A stretch of 64,000 nucleotides of DNA from Geothrix fuzhouensis (GCF_024609325.1 NZ_JANHMQ010000002.1:496001-560000); one strand, 5' to 3'. Positions 17,527 to 26,680 are shown, counted from the first letter of the stretch. Numbers and translations are program-made. The notes: a model not told the origin generated them from the letters alone.

Positions 17527-18312
17527 ATGTGCCTCATCGCGCTCGCCTACCGCGCCCATCCGGAATTCGAACTTGTCATCGCCGCCAACCGCGATGAATT
17601 CCATGCCCGTCCCACCGCACCCGCCGGGGCCTGGGAGGATGCTCCCGACGTGTTCGGCGGGCGCGATCTGTCGCAGGGTGGCAGCTGGCTCGCCCTATCG
17701 AAGCGGGGCCGGCTGGCCTGTGTCACCAACGTGAGACGCATGGCGGTACCCGATCCGGCCGCGCCGTCCCGGGGTGGGCTGGTGGCCTCCTTCGTGCGAG
17801 GGGGGCGGCCGGCCCAGGCCTTCTCGGATGAGCTCGCGGGCCGGGCGCTGGTCTTCGCCGGGTTCAACCTGCTGCTTTGGGACGGGGCGGACCTCCGCTA
17901 CCTGAACAATCACCCGCGGTTCGTATCGCGGGAGGTGCCGCCGGGGGTGCACGTCGTCTCCAACGCGGATCTGGATACGCCGTGGCCCAAGACCGAAAAA
18001 CTCCGGCGTGTGATGGCGGACTGGGTCGCCGCGGGCGAGGAAGACGAAGCGCCCCTGGTCGTCGCCCTGGCGGACCAGACGCCCGCCGCCGATGCGGACC
18101 TGCCCGACACCGGCGTGGGGCTCGATCTGGAGCGCCTGCTGTCGCCGGCCTTCATCGTCAGCCCGCGGTACGGCACCCGCTGCACGACGGTTGTCGCCGT
18201 TCGCCGGGATGGCTCGGCGCACTTCTCCGAATGGCGCTTCGATCCCTCCGGACAGCTGGCCGGGCGCACCGATACCCGGATGAGCCCTGCGCCCAAAGGC
18301 GGTGCGTCATGA
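17527..18312 (+). CDS. NRDE/TANGO2-family protein
   Basis: This 261-residue protein begins MCLIALAYRAHPEFELVIAANRDEF, which contains the conserved Cys2 and the NRDE motif that names the family. GGRDLSQGGSWLALSKRGR and CVTNVR follow, both typical. TANGO2 homologues are implicated in haem handling in other organisms; a role in haem trafficking here would suit the cytochrome content but is inference. The ATG lies three bases after the MITE-like element, which therefore supplies the whole leader; no proper Shine-Dalgarno is seen. The next gene overlaps by 4 nt (ATGA). Confidence 0.88.
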   Translation: MCLIALAYRAHPEFELVIAANRDEFHARPTAPAGAWEDAPDVFGGRDLSQGGSWLALSKRGRLACVTNVRRMAVPDPAAPSRGGLVASFVRGGRPAQAFSDELAGRALVFAGFNLLLWDGADLRYLNNHPRFVSREVPPGVHVVSNADLDTPWPKTEKLRRVMADWVAAGEEDEAPLVVALADQTPAADADLPDTGVGLDLERLLSPAFIVSPRYGTRCTTVVAVRRDGSAHFSEWRFDPSGQLAGRTDTRMSPAPKGGAS

Positions 18313-18644
18313 GCGGGTCTGGCCCCTCAAGTGCCTCCCAGGGCCGGTTCGAGGACGGCCTGCGCTTTCTCGCCACGGCGCTGGCGCTGGACATCGACCG
18401 CCGCCACAGCGCGGCCATCGTGACCGCCGCCTGCGACGCCATCCAATGTTTCCTGGTGGTCTTCGAGACCGCCGCCCAGCGCCACTTGTCCGATCCTGAA
18501 GGCGAGACCGCCCGGCTGCGGGGCCAGTTGGAAGCGCTGCTTACGCCCCGGCAGTCCCCCGAGGATGCCGCCCGCAACGCCTTGGAGGCCGCCCGCCTGG
18601 CCAGGGATCAGGCCGCTCTGCTGCTGCCGAGGCTGATGGAATAA
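18309..18644 (+). CDS. Small helical protein of unknown function
   Basis: This 111-residue, alanine-rich and mostly helical protein has no signal peptide. It contains ALALDIDRRHSAAIVTAACD followed by a charged C-terminal helix (ALEAARLARDQAALLLPRL). The start codon overlaps the stop of the TANGO2-like gene (ATGA), so it is translated in a coupled fashion and probably functions with it. No family is recognised. Confidence 0.7.
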   Translation: MSGSGPSSASQGRFEDGLRFLATALALDIDRRHSAAIVTAACDAIQCFLVVFETAAQRHLSDPEGETARLRGQLEALLTPRQSPEDAARNALEAARLARDQAALLLPRLME

Positions 18645-18913
18645 AACCACCTGCTTATCGGCGAGCCTCAGCCTGAAAGTCTGAAACCGCAGAGGTCGCA
18701 GATGGGCGCAGAAAAGCGTACATACGCGGAGGTTTGCGGAGGAGCCGAGGGAAGCGGAGGTAAGGAACAGGCACCTGGCGCTCCAGCTAGGACATCCGGC
18801 CCCAGGTTGCACTTCGCGCCGCCCGCTGAGGGATGTCCGCGGTGAGCCGGGGCGCTTCTGTGCCTTCTGAGTTCCTGCTTTTCTGGCTGAGATCCGCCGA
18901 TGATTAGATAAAA
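18645..18913. other. Gene-free stretch with degenerate purine-rich repeat
   Basis: No coding frame is convincing here, between two convergent genes. The part at about 18683-18765 is built of variants of a 'GCAGAGG / GCGGAGG / GAGGTTTGCGGAGG' motif. This type of degenerate filler recurs between genes in many unrelated bacteria. Nothing else is seen. Confidence 0.5.
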
Positions 18914-19309
18914 CTAAAAGTTGACCCGGCCCAGGGGAACGTTCCGGGGCACGGGGTTGCCGCCGAAACGGTCCACGGGCTGGGTGGCGGAGGCCAGGCT
19001 TGCCGATTCGGGGAGGTCGCCGCCAATGGTGCGGAGGAAGCGCCGGAGGTCCTGGCGGAACCAGGCGATGAACTCCTGGAAGGCCACCTGGCGCAATTCC
19101 TCCTGGGTCAACTCACCGACCACCTCCACCACCGCCGAGGCGGATTCCGCCGGGGGGGTGAAGGTATGCCAGGGCCGGGTGCCCCCATGGCTGTCTCCCA
19201 TGATCCGGGACAGGAAGGCGCTATCCTTCCCTGGTTCCGGCGCCTCGGGACGGGGCGCATCCCCGGCGAAGAGGCCGGAGGCGAGGCAGAGACAGAGCAG
19301 GGCACGCAT
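18914..19309 (-). CDS. Small exported protein of unknown function
   Basis: The product has 131 residues, starting MRALLCLCLASGLFAGDA, a probable signal peptide. The remainder is helical and acidic (VVEVVGELTQEELRQVAF) with a short proline-rich C-terminus. I chose this ATG because it opens directly into the signal peptide; the frame continues upstream into miaA territory without sense. The Shine-Dalgarno is weak. It is divergent from miaA across 62 bp. Not recognised. Confidence 0.65.
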   Translation of the reverse strand: MRALLCLCLASGLFAGDAPRPEAPEPGKDSAFLSRIMGDSHGGTRPWHTFTPPAESASAVVEVVGELTQEELRQVAFQEFIAWFRQDLRRFLRTIGGDLPESASLASATQPVDRFGGNPVPRNVPLGRVNF

Positions 19310-19371
19310 GGTTTTGGAGTGACGCCACGGGGGCCGAGGTTCCCAGCCTCCAGACTCAGTAGACTGAACCC

Positions 19372-20253
19372 ATGCCCATCGCGATCCTCGGACCCACAGC
19401 CTCCGGCAAGTCCGCCGTGGCCGTGGCTGTGGCCCGTCGGGTGGGGGGCACCGTGGTGAACGGGGATCCCTACCAGGCCATCGCGGGCCTCGCCATCGGC
19501 ACTGGCCAACCGGACCCGGCCGAGCAGGGCGGCGTGCCCCACCTTGGTTATGGCGAACTGCCCCTCTCGACCCGTCCCAATCCCACGGGTTTTGGCGCAT
19601 GGGTGCGGGAGAGGCTCTCGGCCTGTCGTGAGCCTGTGCTGGTAACGGGATCTGGCCTTTATCTGCGGGGCATCTGGGACCAGCTCAGCGATCTGCCAGA
19701 GGTGCCGGCAGCCCTGGTGGAGCGCGTCCGCCATTGGGAAGACGTGCTTGGCGCGCCCGTCCTGTACCGCTATCTGGCTGCCGTGGATCCGGCCCGGGCC
19801 GCCGCCCTGCATCCCAACGACAGCGCTCGCATTCAGCGTGCCCTGGCCCTGCATCTGGGCACCGGGCAGCCCCCTTCGACCTTTCTGTCCGGTCCGGATA
19901 CGGGCATTCCTGATGGCTGGCGGGTCCTGGTGGTCACGCCCGGCCGCGAGCGGCAGCGGGAGCGCGTGGCCGCCCGGGTGGCCGCCCAGGTGCGCGCGGG
20001 GTGGCCGGAGGAGGTGCAAGGTCTGGTGGCTGCGGGCCATGCCGCGGATCTGGTGGCGCTGCGGCCCCTGGGCTATTCAGCCTGGATGTCAGGGGGGCCG
20101 CCCGCCATCCTTCAGGCCAGCGTGGTGCAGGAGACCCAGGCCTACGCCAAGCGCCAGGCCACCTGGTTCCGCAACCAGTTGCCCGGAGCGCCCACCTGGG
20201 ATCCTGACACCGAGCCGCTGGAGGCGGCCTTCGCCCGGCTGGGGCTGGCATGA
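19372..20253 (+). CDS. miaA: tRNA dimethylallyltransferase (divergent MiaA)
   Basis: This 293-residue enzyme would add a dimethylallyl group to A37 of tRNAs reading U-starting codons. GPTASGKS (7-14) is the P-loop. VLVTGSGLYLRG, HPNDSARIQRAL and YAKRQATWFRNQ match the MiaA signatures. It deviates from consensus in the substrate region: the usual DSxQVYRxxDIGTAKP is here DPYQAIAGLAIGTGQP, and the DxxxPxxxYS stretch is shortened. The catalytic Asp in that motif is retained. The stop overlaps the start of the crotonase gene by 4 nt. Confidence 0.85.
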   Translation: MPIAILGPTASGKSAVAVAVARRVGGTVVNGDPYQAIAGLAIGTGQPDPAEQGGVPHLGYGELPLSTRPNPTGFGAWVRERLSACREPVLVTGSGLYLRGIWDQLSDLPEVPAALVERVRHWEDVLGAPVLYRYLAAVDPARAAALHPNDSARIQRALALHLGTGQPPSTFLSGPDTGIPDGWRVLVVTPGRERQRERVAARVAAQVRAGWPEEVQGLVAAGHAADLVALRPLGYSAWMSGGPPAILQASVVQETQAYAKRQATWFRNQLPGAPTWDPDTEPLEAAFARLGLA

Positions 20254-20921
20254 CGCCGACTCTGTGGTACGAGGGAAGGACCTCCCTGGAATTGTTGCGC
20301 AACACGGACTGGGCCTGGATCGGACTGCGCTCGGGCGATGGCCTCAACCGTCTGCACAGCGAGCTGCTGGTGGCGCTGGATCGCCTGTTCATCGAGCTGC
20401 GCGCTGCCGGCGTGCGCAGGGTCGCGCTCAGCAATGCTGGCTGGCTGGCGGGCCGGGGCCATCACTTCTCGGCGGGTGCGGATCTGCACGAGGTGGGCGC
20501 CTTGGACCCCGTGTCGGCGGAGCCCTTCGCGAGGCGGGGCCAACGCGTGATGGGGCACCTGCTCTGGCCGGGCTGGCGCACGCTCACGTTGATCTCGGGC
20601 GTGGCCATGGGTGGCGGCTGCGACCTGGCTTTGCATGGCCAGGAGCGCTGGGCCGTGGCGGCGGATCCCATCACAGGCAAGGGGGGCCTGCGCCTGGCCC
20701 ATCCCGCCGCCAAGCACGGCATTCTCACGGGCTTCGGCGGCACCGTGCGCCTGCCGGAGCTCCTGGGTCGCGAAGGGGCGGACCGGCTCTTCCGGCAATT
20801 CGAGACGTGGGGCACGGGCGAGGCGCTGGCCGCAGGGGCGGTGCAACGCGTGATCGAGCCCGAGGCGGCGCGGGCCGCCATGCTCGATTGGCTACAGGCT
20901 AGCGTCCCGCAGCCGCGATGA
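20250..20921 (+). CDS. Enoyl-CoA hydratase/isomerase-family protein
   Basis: This 223-residue crotonase-fold protein has HHFSAGADL, the first oxyanion-hole segment, and ISGVAMGGGCDLAL, the second. It is shorter than usual (about 260), and the N-terminal domain starts abruptly, so it may be a specialised or degenerate member. The catalytic Glu position of true hydratases is not obvious to me. It is translationally coupled to miaA (ATGA overlap), and its 3' end overlaps the convergent Yip1 gene by 23 nt. The substrate is unknown. Confidence 0.78.
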   Translation: MTPTLWYEGRTSLELLRNTDWAWIGLRSGDGLNRLHSELLVALDRLFIELRAAGVRRVALSNAGWLAGRGHHFSAGADLHEVGALDPVSAEPFARRGQRVMGHLLWPGWRTLTLISGVAMGGGCDLALHGQERWAVAADPITGKGGLRLAHPAAKHGILTGFGGTVRLPELLGREGADRLFRQFETWGTGEALAAGAVQRVIEPEAARAAMLDWLQASVPQPR

Positions 20922-21657
20922 TCGCGGGAATGGCCAGGATGGCGATGAGACCACAGCAGCAGAGGAGGATGAGGGGGGTCAGCGCGGCGCAGACGCCCCG
21001 CCAGGTGTCAGTCTTGTGCATGCGGGCCAGGCCCATGCCAATGACCACCATGCCGGCGATCTGCACCAGGAAGCCGATGTAGGGGATGAGGCCGCCGATC
21101 TGGATGAAGGCGGAGGCGTAGCCGTAGGCGCGGATGGTCTGGCCCATGCCCACACCGGGTTTGAGACCGCCCCACATCCACAGGAAGAGGTGGTTGAAGA
21201 TCCCTCCGATGAGCATGCCCAGGAAGGTGAAGAGCGGCATGAGCAGGAGGATGGCACCGAAGATGACGGGCATAACGGCGACGATGGTCTTGCCTTCGCC
21301 TTTGCCGGTCTGCTCCAGGGCGGCGAGGATGATGCCCATGCCCACGAAGAAGAAGAGCAGGGCCATGATGAGGAACACTGGGATCGACAGCAGCAGCAGG
21401 AAGCGCCAGGGGGCGCCGAGACCCTCGGTGGCGGGCACGCGGTCGAAGAGTTCCATGGGGTTGCTGAAGACCAGCCTGAACATGGCGCCGACTCGGGCCC
21501 AGAAGCCGGGAATGGCCTCGATATCCTCGAAGGGGATGGGGCGGAGGGGCGGCGCCTCCAGCGGCGGCGGGGCGAAGGTCGGGGGCGGCAGGGCGGGCGG
21601 CTCGTCCAGCTGAATGGCCGGGGGCAGGGCATCATTGGGGCCAGTGATTTCGCTCAT
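20899..21657 (-). CDS. Yip1-family multi-pass membrane protein
   Basis: This 252-residue protein has a proline-rich cytoplasmic head (PPALPPPTFAPPPLEAPPL) and about five hydrophobic segments of Yip1 type, like the protein at 1668-2408. I chose the ATG at 21657 because GGAG lies 7 nt upstream. It is last on the minus strand after the sigma-54 activator gene, with 29 nt between them. Whether the activator controls it is unknown. Confidence 0.82.
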   Translation of the reverse strand: MSEITGPNDALPPAIQLDEPPALPPPTFAPPPLEAPPLRPIPFEDIEAIPGFWARVGAMFRLVFSNPMELFDRVPATEGLGAPWRFLLLLSIPVFLIMALLFFFVGMGIILAALEQTGKGEGKTIVAVMPVIFGAILLLMPLFTFLGMLIGGIFNHLFLWMWGGLKPGVGMGQTIRAYGYASAFIQIGGLIPYIGFLVQIAGMVVIGMGLARMHKTDTWRGVCAALTPLILLCCCGLIAILAIPAIIAAAGR

Positions 21658-21686
21658 CCGTCGCTCCGGGAATGCGCTCAAACCTA

Positions 21687-23252
21687 TCACGCTTCGCGGA
21701 AGTCCTTGGGCCTCAAGCCCAGCTTTTCCAGGCGTGAAAGCAGGGTGGAGGGGGGCAAGCCGGCCAGAGTCGCGGCGCCTTCCGTCCCGGTGATCTTGCC
21801 GCGGGTGTGGTGGAGCAGGCGTTCCAGGTAGGTGCGCTCCTGAACTTCCCAGGTGAGGGGACGGCCGGCCCGCTCGCCGCCGCCTCGGGCGGGCAGGGCG
21901 CCGGGGGGCAGGCGTAGCTCGCGGCCGGCCGAGAGGATCGCGGCCCGCTCCAGGACATTGTGCAGTTCACGCACGTTGCCGGGCCAGAGGTAGGCCTCCA
22001 GCTGCTCCCGCACCCCTTCGGGCAGGTGGATGGGGGGGCGGCGGTTCTCCCGGGCGAAGCGATCGAGGAAGGCCTCGGCGAGGACGGAAATGTCATCGGG
22101 CCGCTCGCGCAAGGGTGGGAGATGGATAGGGAAGACGCTGAGCCGGTAGAAGAGGTCTTCCCGGAACCGCCCCTCGGCCACGGCCCGACGCAGGTCCGTG
22201 TGGGTGGCTGCCACGAGGCGCACATCCACTTTGCGGGATTTCTCAGCGCCCAGGGGATCGATCTCCTTCTCCTGGATGGCCCGCAACAGCTTGGGCTGGA
22301 GCTCCAACGGCAGGTCGCCGATCTCGTCGAGGAAGAGGGTGCCGCCGTCCGCCAGCTCAAACCGCCCTTTCCGGGCAGAGGCCGCACCGCTGAAGGCGCC
22401 TTTCACATGGCCAAACAGCTCGGATTCGATGAGCGTGGCGGGCAGGGCGCTGCAGTTCACCTTGATGAAGGGCTTCTCGCGGCGGGGCGAGAGATGGTGG
22501 AGAGTCTGGGCCACCTTTTCCTTGCCCGTGCCTGTCTCGCCCGTGATGAGCACCGTCGCCACCGTGGCGGCCACCTGGCGCAGCTGGTCCAGGATGGCGC
22601 GCATGGCGGGGCTCTCGGCCCGGAGAGGTTCCTGCAGCACGTCCCGCCGCTGGACCTCGCGGAAGTAGCTGACTTCTTCGGCTAGGCTGCGTTCGCGCTC
22701 GGCCAGGCGGGTCAGGTGCTCCGCCTGCTTGATCCCCAGGGCCAGCAGCGAGGCGAAGACGCCCACGTGGTGCAGCACGCTCTCCGGGTACTGGCGGCAC
22801 ACCATGGCATCCAAGGTCATGAGGCCGAAGGTTTCGCCCCGGCTGCGCAGCGGCGCCACCAGGCAGCTGTGGCCGTGGGGCATCTCGAGCAGCCCATGGA
22901 AGGTGTCCTCGCCGGGATCGTCCTCTTCGAAGGTGGCGGGTTTGGACCGGGCCTTGAGGGCCTGCAGGAGGCGCAGGTTCCCCCGGATGGGGATGAGGGC
23001 CTCCGCCAGCTGCGGCGTGGCCAGGGGCCCCACCGCGTAGGCCACCCGCAGGGCCTCCCCTTCCCGGAGCAGCACCGTGGCCAGGTCATAGGGCACCAGC
23101 TGGCCCAAGCGCTCAAACGCGTGGGCCACCATGCGCTCGGGCTCTTCGCCCAGGGTGAGCAGAGCCCCGGCTTCTTCCACCAGACGGGCGCCCGTCAGGG
23201 CGGTCTCGAGATCCGGTGTGGCCACGGGCACCTCCGGCCTGATTCTCGACAT
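21687..23252 (-). CDS. Sigma-54-dependent transcriptional activator with GAF domain
   Basis: The product has about 521 residues. The N-terminal GAF-like sensor (about 20-180) contains HGSCLVAPLRS-type strands. The AAA+ domain (about 215-445) has Walker A GETGTGKE near 237, Walker B GGTLFLDEIGDLP and an arginine-finger region. The sigma-54 contact loop reads GAFSGA instead of the usual GAFTGA. The C-terminal 35 residues form a Fis-like helix-turn-helix (AATLAGLPPSTLLSRLEKLG). The ATG at 23252 has GGAA upstream and lies in a TCTCGA-AATG-TCGAGA palindrome. It is divergent from the kinase gene, whose product may share its pathway. Confidence 0.88.
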   Translation of the reverse strand: MSRIRPEVPVATPDLETALTGARLVEEAGALLTLGEEPERMVAHAFERLGQLVPYDLATVLLREGEALRVAYAVGPLATPQLAEALIPIRGNLRLLQALKARSKPATFEEDDPGEDTFHGLLEMPHGHSCLVAPLRSRGETFGLMTLDAMVCRQYPESVLHHVGVFASLLALGIKQAEHLTRLAERERSLAEEVSYFREVQRRDVLQEPLRAESPAMRAILDQLRQVAATVATVLITGETGTGKEKVAQTLHHLSPRREKPFIKVNCSALPATLIESELFGHVKGAFSGAASARKGRFELADGGTLFLDEIGDLPLELQPKLLRAIQEKEIDPLGAEKSRKVDVRLVAATHTDLRRAVAEGRFREDLFYRLSVFPIHLPPLRERPDDISVLAEAFLDRFARENRRPPIHLPEGVREQLEAYLWPGNVRELHNVLERAAILSAGRELRLPPGALPARGGGERAGRPLTWEVQERTYLERLLHHTRGKITGTEGAATLAGLPPSTLLSRLEKLGLRPKDFREA

Positions 23253-23258
23253 TTCGAG
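23243..23258. promoter_or_regulatory. Palindrome covering the activator start codon
   Basis: The perfect arms TCTCGA and TCGAGA flank a four-base core containing the ATG of the sigma-54 activator gene. It could be an operator for autoregulation or an mRNA hairpin hiding the start codon. Evidence is the sequence symmetry only. Confidence 0.4.
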
Positions 23259-23282
23259 ATTCCGGTCAAGCGATCGGCAGTT

Positions 23283-23311
23283 AAACGCTTCGCTAGTCCG
23301 AAAGGTATACT
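23283..23311 (+). promoter_or_regulatory. Possible promoter for the kinase gene
   Basis: TATACT at 23306-23311 is a good -10 hexamer 23 nt before the TTG start at 23335. The -35 region is weak (AAACGC, or TTAAAC at 19-nt spacing), which suggests a need for an activator. Confidence 0.4.
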
Positions 23312-23334
23312 TCTCAAGATCTGTAAGGACACGC

Positions 23335-25872
23335 TTGACCCCAGACGCCCTCACCTTCGGTTCCTACCGTCTGCTAGCCCGCCTGGGCGAAGGGGCCATG
23401 GGCGAGGTCTGGAAGGCCCTGGACCTCCGGCTTGAGCGGGAGGTGGCCCTCAAGATCCTCAAGGACGCGAATGACCTGCGCCGCAAGGCGCTCATCGGCG
23501 AGGCCAAGCTGGCCTGCCAGCTCAACCATCCGAACATCGCCCACATCTACGACGCCGGGGAGGTCGAAGGCACCCCCTACATCGCGATGGAGCTGGTGGA
23601 GGGCCGCACCCTCCGCGCCCTCGTGGGCCGGCCGCTGGAGGCGGAGGCCCTGCAGGACCTGGCCCGCCAGGCGGCCTCGGCACTCTCCCATGCCCATCAG
23701 AAGGGCATCGTCCACCGCGACATCAAGCCTGAGAACATGCTCCTCGCGGACGATGGGCAGCTCAAGATCCTGGATTTCGGCATTGCCCGCCGGGGCGTCG
23801 AGGATGTCCCTCTGGGCCAGACCTCCCACCACCTGACCCTCGTCGAGAGCACCGCGCCGGGGTACAGCCAGGGCACGCCTGCCTACATGAGCCCCGAGCA
23901 GGCCAACGGCCAGCCGCTCACAGGCCAGTCCGACCAGTTCAGCCTGGGCGTGGTGCTCTACGAACTCGCCACGGCCACCCATCCCTTCCGTCGCGCCAGC
24001 CTGGTGGACACCCTCTACGCCGTGACGCGGGACGAGCCCAGGCCGCTGTCTGAGCTGCGACCCGACCTGCCGCGCACCCTCCAGGGCGCCATCCACCGCC
24101 TGATGGCGAAGGCGCCCACGGATCGTTTTCCCAATCTGCAGGCCCTCGCCGCCGGGCTGTCTGAAGACAACCCCACCTCCAACGTGCCCCACCTCAGTCT
24201 GTCGGTCGCTCGGCTCCCGAATGCCAGGCGCTGGTGGATCCTGGGGTCCGTGGCTGCCGTCCTGGTCGCCGGGGTGGCCCTAGGGGGCTTCCTGATCCGC
24301 CGGTCGCTGGCCACAGGGCTCGGCGAGGCGCGACGGGCTTCCCTGGTGGACTTCACCAAAGGGCGGCGGGTGGTGGCCATCCTGCCCCTGGAACAGCTGC
24401 AGCCGGATCCTGAAACCGCCTGGCTGAGCAACAGCTTCGCGGATGCCATGGCCAATGGCCTGGTGCGCCGGGAGGATCTCCTGGTGGTGGATCGCCTGCG
24501 GGTGGTCGAGGCCATGACCCAATTGGGCGACACACCGGGGCGCGCCCCGAAGGCCCTGGGCGAGCTCGGCCGCCAGCTCAAGGCCGAGCTGCTGGTCATG
24601 GGCAGCTACCAGGTGGTCGGCGGCCAGCTCCGCATGACGGTTCGGGTCGTGGACACGGCCCAGGGGGCCACCCGCCATCAGTTCCAGCTCGACCGGCCCC
24701 AAGCCGAACTGCTGAAACTGGAGGATGAGCTGCAGCAGCGGCTGCCGCAGGAGATGGGCCTGGGCAGCGATACCGGCGCCCTCCGGATTCAGGCGAAGAA
24801 CCCTCGGACCCGCGAGCTCTATACCAAGGCCCTGCAGCTCATCACGGAGGGCAACGGCAACCAGGATTCGGCCCAGCTGGCCAATTCGCTGCTCGCCTCG
24901 GCCATCGAAATCGAGCCGGATTACGCCCCGGCCCGCGCCGAGTATGCCTGGAGCCTTGCCGAACTGGGTGCCCTCCGGGCCCTCGGACAGGGACGCTTCG
25001 AGGAAAGCCAGGAACTGCTGCGCCAGGGGAAGGCGGCCGCCGAGGCGGCCATCGCCCTGGATCCCAGCGCCTCGCAGGCCTACCGGGCGCTTGGATCGAT
25101 CCTGCTCCGCCTGGGCGACGTAGAGGGTGCCAGCCGCTCCGCGCTTCAGGCGGTGCGCCTGGATCCAGCGGATCATCGGGCCTACGACGTGCTGGCTGAC
25201 GTCTTCGCCGGGTTGGAAGGGGAGGACAACCACCAGGCGGCACGCCGCTACTTCGAGAAGTCTCTGGCGCTGTTCCCAGAGGGCTGGCAGGCTCACCACC
25301 GCTATGGTGTGCTGCTGCAAAACGATGGCGTGCTGCCGGCGGCCCTCCAGCATGCGGATCGCGCCATCGCCCTGCGCCCCGCCGCCGAGTACGCCTATGT
25401 CACCGCCGCGGACTCCCTGCTGTGGATGGGGCGCGCGGCGGAGGCAGAGCCCCGGTTGCGGGCGGGTCTTCGCGAGGTTCCGGGCTCCAACGTCCTGCGC
25501 AGCCTCATGGCCTATGCGGCCTGGGACCTCGGGGACCGGAACACAGCCCTAAGCTACATCCGCGAACTAACGGGGGCCTGGCCTCCGGATCACTCCAGCA
25601 CGTTGCTCCTGGCGGGGGTGAAGAAGGCGGTGGAAGGCGATGCCGCCGGGGCCCTGGCCGTGTTCGAGGGCTACCGGCTGAAGCTCCTGGCTATGGACCT
25701 CGCCACCAAGAAGCACAACGAAAAGCGGGTGCTCTCCCTGAACCTGTATTTCATGGCGCGCGTGGCCGCCAAGCTGGGCGATGCCGGCGAAGCCAGGAAC
25801 CTGGTGGACCTGGCGGATCGCCTGCACCCGGGCAAGCGGCAGGTGGCCCAGCAGGACCCGGTCTTCCGCTAG
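23335..25872 (+). CDS. Transmembrane Ser/Thr protein kinase with TPR domain
   Basis: This 845-residue protein starts with TTG at 23335, supported by AAGGA 7 nt upstream and by immediate entry into the kinase fold (LTFGSYRLLARLGEGAMG). IVHRDIKPENMLL and ILDFGIARRG carry the catalytic and metal-binding residues, so it should be active. A single transmembrane helix lies near 299-320. Outside it, KGRRVVAILPLEQLQPD opens a TolB/FlgO-like region, followed by TPR repeats to the C-terminus. The helix puts the TPR part in the periplasm. It is divergent from the sigma-54 activator. The ligand is unknown. Confidence 0.9.
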   Translation: MTPDALTFGSYRLLARLGEGAMGEVWKALDLRLEREVALKILKDANDLRRKALIGEAKLACQLNHPNIAHIYDAGEVEGTPYIAMELVEGRTLRALVGRPLEAEALQDLARQAASALSHAHQKGIVHRDIKPENMLLADDGQLKILDFGIARRGVEDVPLGQTSHHLTLVESTAPGYSQGTPAYMSPEQANGQPLTGQSDQFSLGVVLYELATATHPFRRASLVDTLYAVTRDEPRPLSELRPDLPRTLQGAIHRLMAKAPTDRFPNLQALAAGLSEDNPTSNVPHLSLSVARLPNARRWWILGSVAAVLVAGVALGGFLIRRSLATGLGEARRASLVDFTKGRRVVAILPLEQLQPDPETAWLSNSFADAMANGLVRREDLLVVDRLRVVEAMTQLGDTPGRAPKALGELGRQLKAELLVMGSYQVVGGQLRMTVRVVDTAQGATRHQFQLDRPQAELLKLEDELQQRLPQEMGLGSDTGALRIQAKNPRTRELYTKALQLITEGNGNQDSAQLANSLLASAIEIEPDYAPARAEYAWSLAELGALRALGQGRFEESQELLRQGKAAAEAAIALDPSASQAYRALGSILLRLGDVEGASRSALQAVRLDPADHRAYDVLADVFAGLEGEDNHQAARRYFEKSLALFPEGWQAHHRYGVLLQNDGVLPAALQHADRAIALRPAAEYAYVTAADSLLWMGRAAEAEPRLRAGLREVPGSNVLRSLMAYAAWDLGDRNTALSYIRELTGAWPPDHSSTLLLAGVKKAVEGDAAGALAVFEGYRLKLLAMDLATKKHNEKRVLSLNLYFMARVAAKLGDAGEARNLVDLADRLHPGKRQVAQQDPVFR

Positions 25873-25888
25873 GCCACGAGCGTCAGGG

Positions 25889-26635
25889 CTAGGCCGTGCC
25901 GCGGCCCTCGGCCCGAAGTGTTTCAATGCGGCTGCGGACGTCGGCCATCAGCGACTCCCGGTCCGCGTGGGCGGCGGGATCCACGGGCTCGCCCACCACC
26001 ACCACGTAGGGGCCAGGACGGAGGCGGAGGCTGTCCGGGGGGAGCACCTCACGACCCCCCACCGTGGCCATGGGGACGATCGGCACCCTTGCGTCCATGG
26101 CCAAGGCGAAGCCACCCTTCTTGAAGGGCAGCATGCCGTCCGTGCGGCTGCGGGTGCCTTCGGGGAAGATCACCACGCTCTTGCCCCCTCGGATCTGGTC
26201 GGCGGCCGCGCGGATGCTCTTGATGGCCCGTTCCCGGTCGCCCCGATCGATGAAGATGGCGCCCGCGACCCAGGCCGCCCAGCCGACGAAGGGCAGGTAC
26301 TTCACTTCCTTCTTGGCGATGTAGACCGCTGGAATCGGCAGGGCACCGATCAGGATCGGCGGGTCCATCTGGCTTTCATGGTTGGACATGAAGATCACCG
26401 GTTGGCGCCCCTCCCGGATGGCGTCGGGCAGCCGTTCCCAGCCTTTGAGGGTGAAGGGGATGTGGCAGAACCAGGCCATGCCTCGGGCATACATCGGCCC
26501 GATGGTGAAGAAGGCGCGCCTCCGCCCCAGGAAGGGGATGGCCAGCAGAATGCCGATCACGACAGCCGGGACCAGGATCATGCCCCAGACGGCCATCACA
26601 GCCGCCCCCCCCACTGTGTTCCGCCAGCTGGCCAC
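25889..26635 (-). CDS. 1-acyl-sn-glycerol-3-phosphate acyltransferase-type protein
   Basis: This 248-residue PlsC-family protein has an N-terminal membrane helix, NHESQMDPP (the HxxxxD catalytic motif), FIDRGDRERA and VVIFPEGTRSRTDG (glycerophosphate binding). It would acylate lysophosphatidate in phospholipid synthesis. The start is GTG at 26635 with GGAGG four bases upstream. It is divergent from the 72-residue protein gene over 45 bp, and convergent with the kinase gene, 16 nt apart. Confidence 0.9.
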   Translation of the reverse strand: MASWRNTVGGAAVMAVWGMILVPAVVIGILLAIPFLGRRRAFFTIGPMYARGMAWFCHIPFTLKGWERLPDAIREGRQPVIFMSNHESQMDPPILIGALPIPAVYIAKKEVKYLPFVGWAAWVAGAIFIDRGDRERAIKSIRAAADQIRGGKSVVIFPEGTRSRTDGMLPFKKGGFALAMDARVPIVPMATVGGREVLPPDSLRLRPGPYVVVVGEPVDPAAHADRESLMADVRSRIETLRAEGRGTA

Positions 26636-26680
26636 GAAACCTCCGTATGCTATTCAAACTAGCAGTTCTGGAGGTCACTC

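Noticed and set aside
17246-17537. Hypothetical proteins on both strands of the MITE-like element
   Set aside because: Both begin with ACFQIG and end with QFENRP because the terminal repeats are inverted; they are translations of the element.
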